Source of the DNA: Euperipatoides rowelli
Taxonomy: Eukaryota; Onychophora; Udeonychophora; Euonychophora; Peripatopsidae
Length of the DNA stretch: 10,003 nucleotides
NCBI GenBank assembly: GCA_003024985.2
Contig: PXIH01S0015952.1
Strand: one strand, 5' to 3'
Below are positions 8,036-10,003 of the stretch, piece after piece. The notes beneath the pieces are model-generated. The model worked only from the letters and a program-made list of their open reading frames with translations. It did not search any database and was not told the DNA's origin. Made by a program: the position numbers and the translations under genes. Within the stretch, counting starts at the first letter, position 1; each line of letters starts with the position of its first letter.

Positions 8036-8723
8036 AATATAAAAAAAATGGGAGAGTTGGCAGCTACTGTATGTACTTAAGATAGCTGTCAACAAGTGGA
8101 TTATTCATCATCGCACTTTGAAAAGAGTATACTAATGATTCCGACAGTGAATAGCTAATGAATATTGTTTAACATGGAAATACTCTTTACGTAATACCGT
8201 ACTACACAATGAAAGGATTACTAAAAATGAAATTAATCAGAATATCATTTGTACGATGGTTTACTCAAAATATATTTATTCTTTCTTCATGTAATGAAAA
8301 TGAACTAGAATAAGAACGACTGATAGTACAGACGGCCTAGTCTGTGTCTGGAGAAAATGTTTTTCTTCCCACATGAAACTGTGAAATATTGATTTAGTGG
8401 AAGATTAAGGAGAAACATTAAACATAATTTGAATGAGAGAAATGTGATTCAAATCATTTGTGGAATGTGATAAGCTTTTTTTTTATAATTTTATAAATTT
8501 TTTGGGTTTGAAATTTGTTAAGAATTATAATGGTCAAGATTATTATGGTCACTATATTGTTTCAAAATGGTGGCTTTTATAAATGATCATGATGGAAGGA
8601 CTGTTTCCATTAGTCAAAGTAATTTTGTATTGTAAACTGTAAAAAATTGGTATCATCTAGGCTATACGACAATTTGTTTGAAACTCGTAGAAAAATGTAC
8701 TTTGTTACTTTATGCAATGAACT

Positions 8724-8724
8724 N
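8724..8724. other. Single N, probable contig join
   Basis: This N separates AT-rich blocks. No overlap between the flanking sequences (ATGCAATGAACT and TTTAAAACATTG) was seen, so the order here cannot be tested by eye. Confidence 0.5.
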
Positions 8725-9026
8725 TTTAAAACATTGATTAAAGAAAAATGAATTAGCTGGAGCAAGACAAATATTACAATTACCATCATCCAAACAGTGT
8801 CATGTGTAATTTTAATTATTTTTCCTTTTTATAAAAAAAAAAGGCTAATCAAAGTAGGAGATTATAATTTTTTCCCAAAGTTGGTCATTTAATCTTGTTC
8901 AACCAAGTTGCCAACCTTTATCCCTCTCGGTTTGTTTTAGGTGTAAATGTAATGGAAACTTTCATATGCACTTCATACAATTAACAAACTTTGAATGTCG
9001 GGAAGTATCAATAAAATAAAAATTAT
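8725..9026. other. 302-bp block between two Ns, non-coding
   Basis: An AT-rich block with no exon or repeat that I recognise. Its position next to the block with exon 3 is taken from the given order and is not independently supported. Confidence 0.5.
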
Positions 9027-9027
9027 N
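9027..9027. other. Single N, probable contig join
   Basis: This N lies 100 bases downstream (minus strand) of the exon 3 donor. No overlap between the flanks (AATAAAATAAAAATTAT and AACGTTCCTTAAG) was seen. Confidence 0.5.
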
Positions 9028-9126
9028 AACGTTCCTTAAGTAGAGACATTTAATTTGTGAATTCCATTCGAACATATTTTAATTAAAAATAATTTAAATG
9101 TCAGCTTTATACTAAGAGTAACTTAC

Positions 9127-9299
9127 TTCCTAAGAGCTAAGTTGAGGGATGGATGCCCTTTGCCTATCGGTGTGGCAAGAGGACCTTTGAGTCCTACTTT
9201 ATTTTTGTGTATAGAGTCAATAGCTCTTTGTGGTATAGTGAAGCGGCCATCAGGTCCCTTAACTGGAGTCACATCAACCGACTCCCATTGAATTGGTAC
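9127..9299 (-). CDS. IDH3A: IDH3 alpha exon 3: substrate-binding segment
   Basis: Internal exon of mitochondrial NAD-isocitrate dehydrogenase subunit alpha. The acceptor is TTTTCTTTCTAG (AG at 9301-9300) and the donor is AA|GTAAGT (GT at 9126-9125). The 173 nt encode 57 codons plus two bases: [20 protein letters not shown], then [20 protein letters not shown], then [17 protein letters not shown], and AA, which the first G of exon 4 completes to Lys. The SLNLALR segment holds the Ser, Asn and Arg that bind isocitrate in this family, and GLKGPL is a family hallmark. Its 5' end is phase 0 and matches exon 2, which lies 7.5 kb away on the wrong side. A plus-strand frame of 78 codons over this region (9153-9389) is a shadow. 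Confidence 0.96.
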
Positions 9300-10003
9300 C
9301 TAGAAAGAAAAAAAAAGCATTTTTGTACGACTAAAAATCAATTTAACATAGCCCATCAATATTTTCATATGACTCCATTAACAAAATAAATCATTAATTT
9401 TTTTTTTTTAATTATCTTAAATGCAATTTAAAATTTATAAAATAAATTTAGGTTAACAGTTTTAGGCTTCATTATTTTCAATATGTTTTAAAGATCTATT
9501 CTAAGTTTGAGATAAGACTGTGGTTATACAATCAGCTAACTAGTATAATCTATGGCCTTTTCTATTGGTGTTTTAAAGTTAGTTACAATACATTAGTCAA
9601 TTAGCACTAAGTAACTAAGTTAACATAATTCTTACCACTTATGTTTTTAGTTTGTTTCAAGAAAATAACAGACTTTAAGAAGAAAAGTTAATTTTAAGAT
9701 TAACAGTCTATCTTGTTTGGAATATACAATTGGTCCCCAAGTAACATTGTTAATTGTTTCCCAAAAAGTCATGTGCTAATTGAAACTTCATTATTTGGAA
9801 CCAGAAATCCCATTAGAAATAAGCTTATAAGCATTAATTGGTTCCTGGATAGCACTAATTAAAAAATATTTCACATATTACATTGTACTGTAAACATTAA
9901 CCTTTGAGCGGTCGCGCTGTCGTAAATCTTACGACAAATTCAATTTTTTATAAAATGTGTCTATGTGTATGGACTTGTATGTTTATCTCTGCCTTCTATT
10001 CCT
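9300..10003. other. Intron-like sequence upstream of exon 3
   Basis: This starts with the T-rich acceptor tract and continues as AT-rich sequence with no exon recognised. CAATTGGTCCCCAAG near 9728 and AATTGGTTCCTGGA near 9836 resemble each other and may be degraded repeat copies. The GAGCGGTCGCG element and a palindrome close the window. Exon 2 should lie farther upstream on the minus strand, that is, to the right of this window in a correct assembly. Confidence 0.5.
9898..9935. repeat. Repeat fragment with GTCGTAA...TTACGAC palindrome
   Basis: TTAACCTTTGAGCGGTCGCG shares 11 exact bases, inverted, with 7990-8000. It is followed by GTCGTAA-ATC-TTACGAC (9919-9935), a perfect 7-bp inverted repeat with a 3-base loop. 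The CG content contrasts with the surrounding AT-rich sequence. It may be an end of a small dispersed element. Confidence 0.5.

Larger units (their letters stand above)
7190..8723. other. Non-coding block, probable IDH3A intron 3
   Basis: If this block follows 3309-5005, it lies between exon 4 and exon 3, in intron 3. It contains G-rich runs (7186-7197 and 7710-7725), the weak coding-like relic at 7367-7638 and a GAGCGGTCGCG-type repeat copy near 7990-8035. No IDH3 exon was found. Confidence 0.5.

Noticed and set aside
3308-9027. Single Ns as ordinary ambiguous base calls
   Set aside because: Two of the five are exactly flush with a duplicated 36-mer, which fits contig joins and not miscalls.
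1555-9299. Trans-splicing, circular RNA or programmed rearrangement as the cause of the scrambled exons
   Set aside because: The Ns and the 36-bp contig-end overlap give a simpler assembly explanation, and nothing in the sequence calls for a new mechanism.
9153-9389. 78-codon plus frame overlapping IDH3A exon 3
   Set aside because: It is the antisense shadow of a clearly conserved exon.
1-10003. CRISPR array, bacterial operon, phage or other prokaryotic system
   Set aside because: Spliced exons, AT-rich introns and microsatellites are eukaryotic; no regular spaced repeats or ribosome binding sites occur.

Overview
This is an AT-rich (about 70% A+T by eye) eukaryotic, probably animal, window. 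It is dominated by intron-like non-coding DNA. The only confidently recognised gene is the mitochondrial NAD-dependent isocitrate dehydrogenase alpha subunit (IDH3A type), seen as four short minus-strand exons with good GT/AG borders. Residue choices such as [12 protein letters not shown] and [13 protein letters not shown] fit an arthropod-like IDH3 alpha. A crustacean is a guess, based on protein flavour and on frequent words such as TACAGTA and TAGGCTA. No complete gene is present. Most longer open frames are chance frames in AT-rich DNA.

The exons are out of order. Reading the minus strand 5' to 3' (high to low coordinates), the protein order is: exon 3 (9299-9127, VPIQWE to LALR), a 45-nt exon that looks like the end of the mitochondrial presequence (6823-6779), exon 4 (4565-4436, AFNLYANV to GIEHE), then exon 2 (1638-1555, [11 protein letters not shown] to FEAAS). 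Intron phases and homology fit only the order presequence - 2 - 3 - 4. The first coding exon and everything after GIEHE are not in the window.

Five single N characters (3308, 5006, 7153, 8724, 9027) split the window into six blocks: B1 1-3307, B2 3309-5005, B3 5007-7152, B4 7154-8723, B5 8725-9026 and B6 9028-10003. The last 36 bases of B2 are identical to the first 36 bases of B4, and each copy is flush against an N. This is what an unmerged contig-end overlap looks like, so B2 probably continues directly into B4 and B3 was wrongly placed between them. Re-sorting into B2-B4-B5-B6 (exons 4, 3) and B1-B3 (exon 2, presequence exon) restores exon order within each set. The likely reading is two sub-scaffolds of one IDH3A locus interleaved during assembly, rather than a new biological arrangement.

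The rest is non-coding sequence with microsatellites, homopolymer tracts, a C15-A13-G11 hairpin, faint mobile-element relics (about 2239-2365, 7367-7638, and a repeated GAGCGGTCGCG element near 7990 and 9906), a possible 3' UTR at 288-977 and a TISU/YY1-like motif at 61-72, both on the minus strand. I found no RNA gene, CRISPR array, operon or novel enzyme system.
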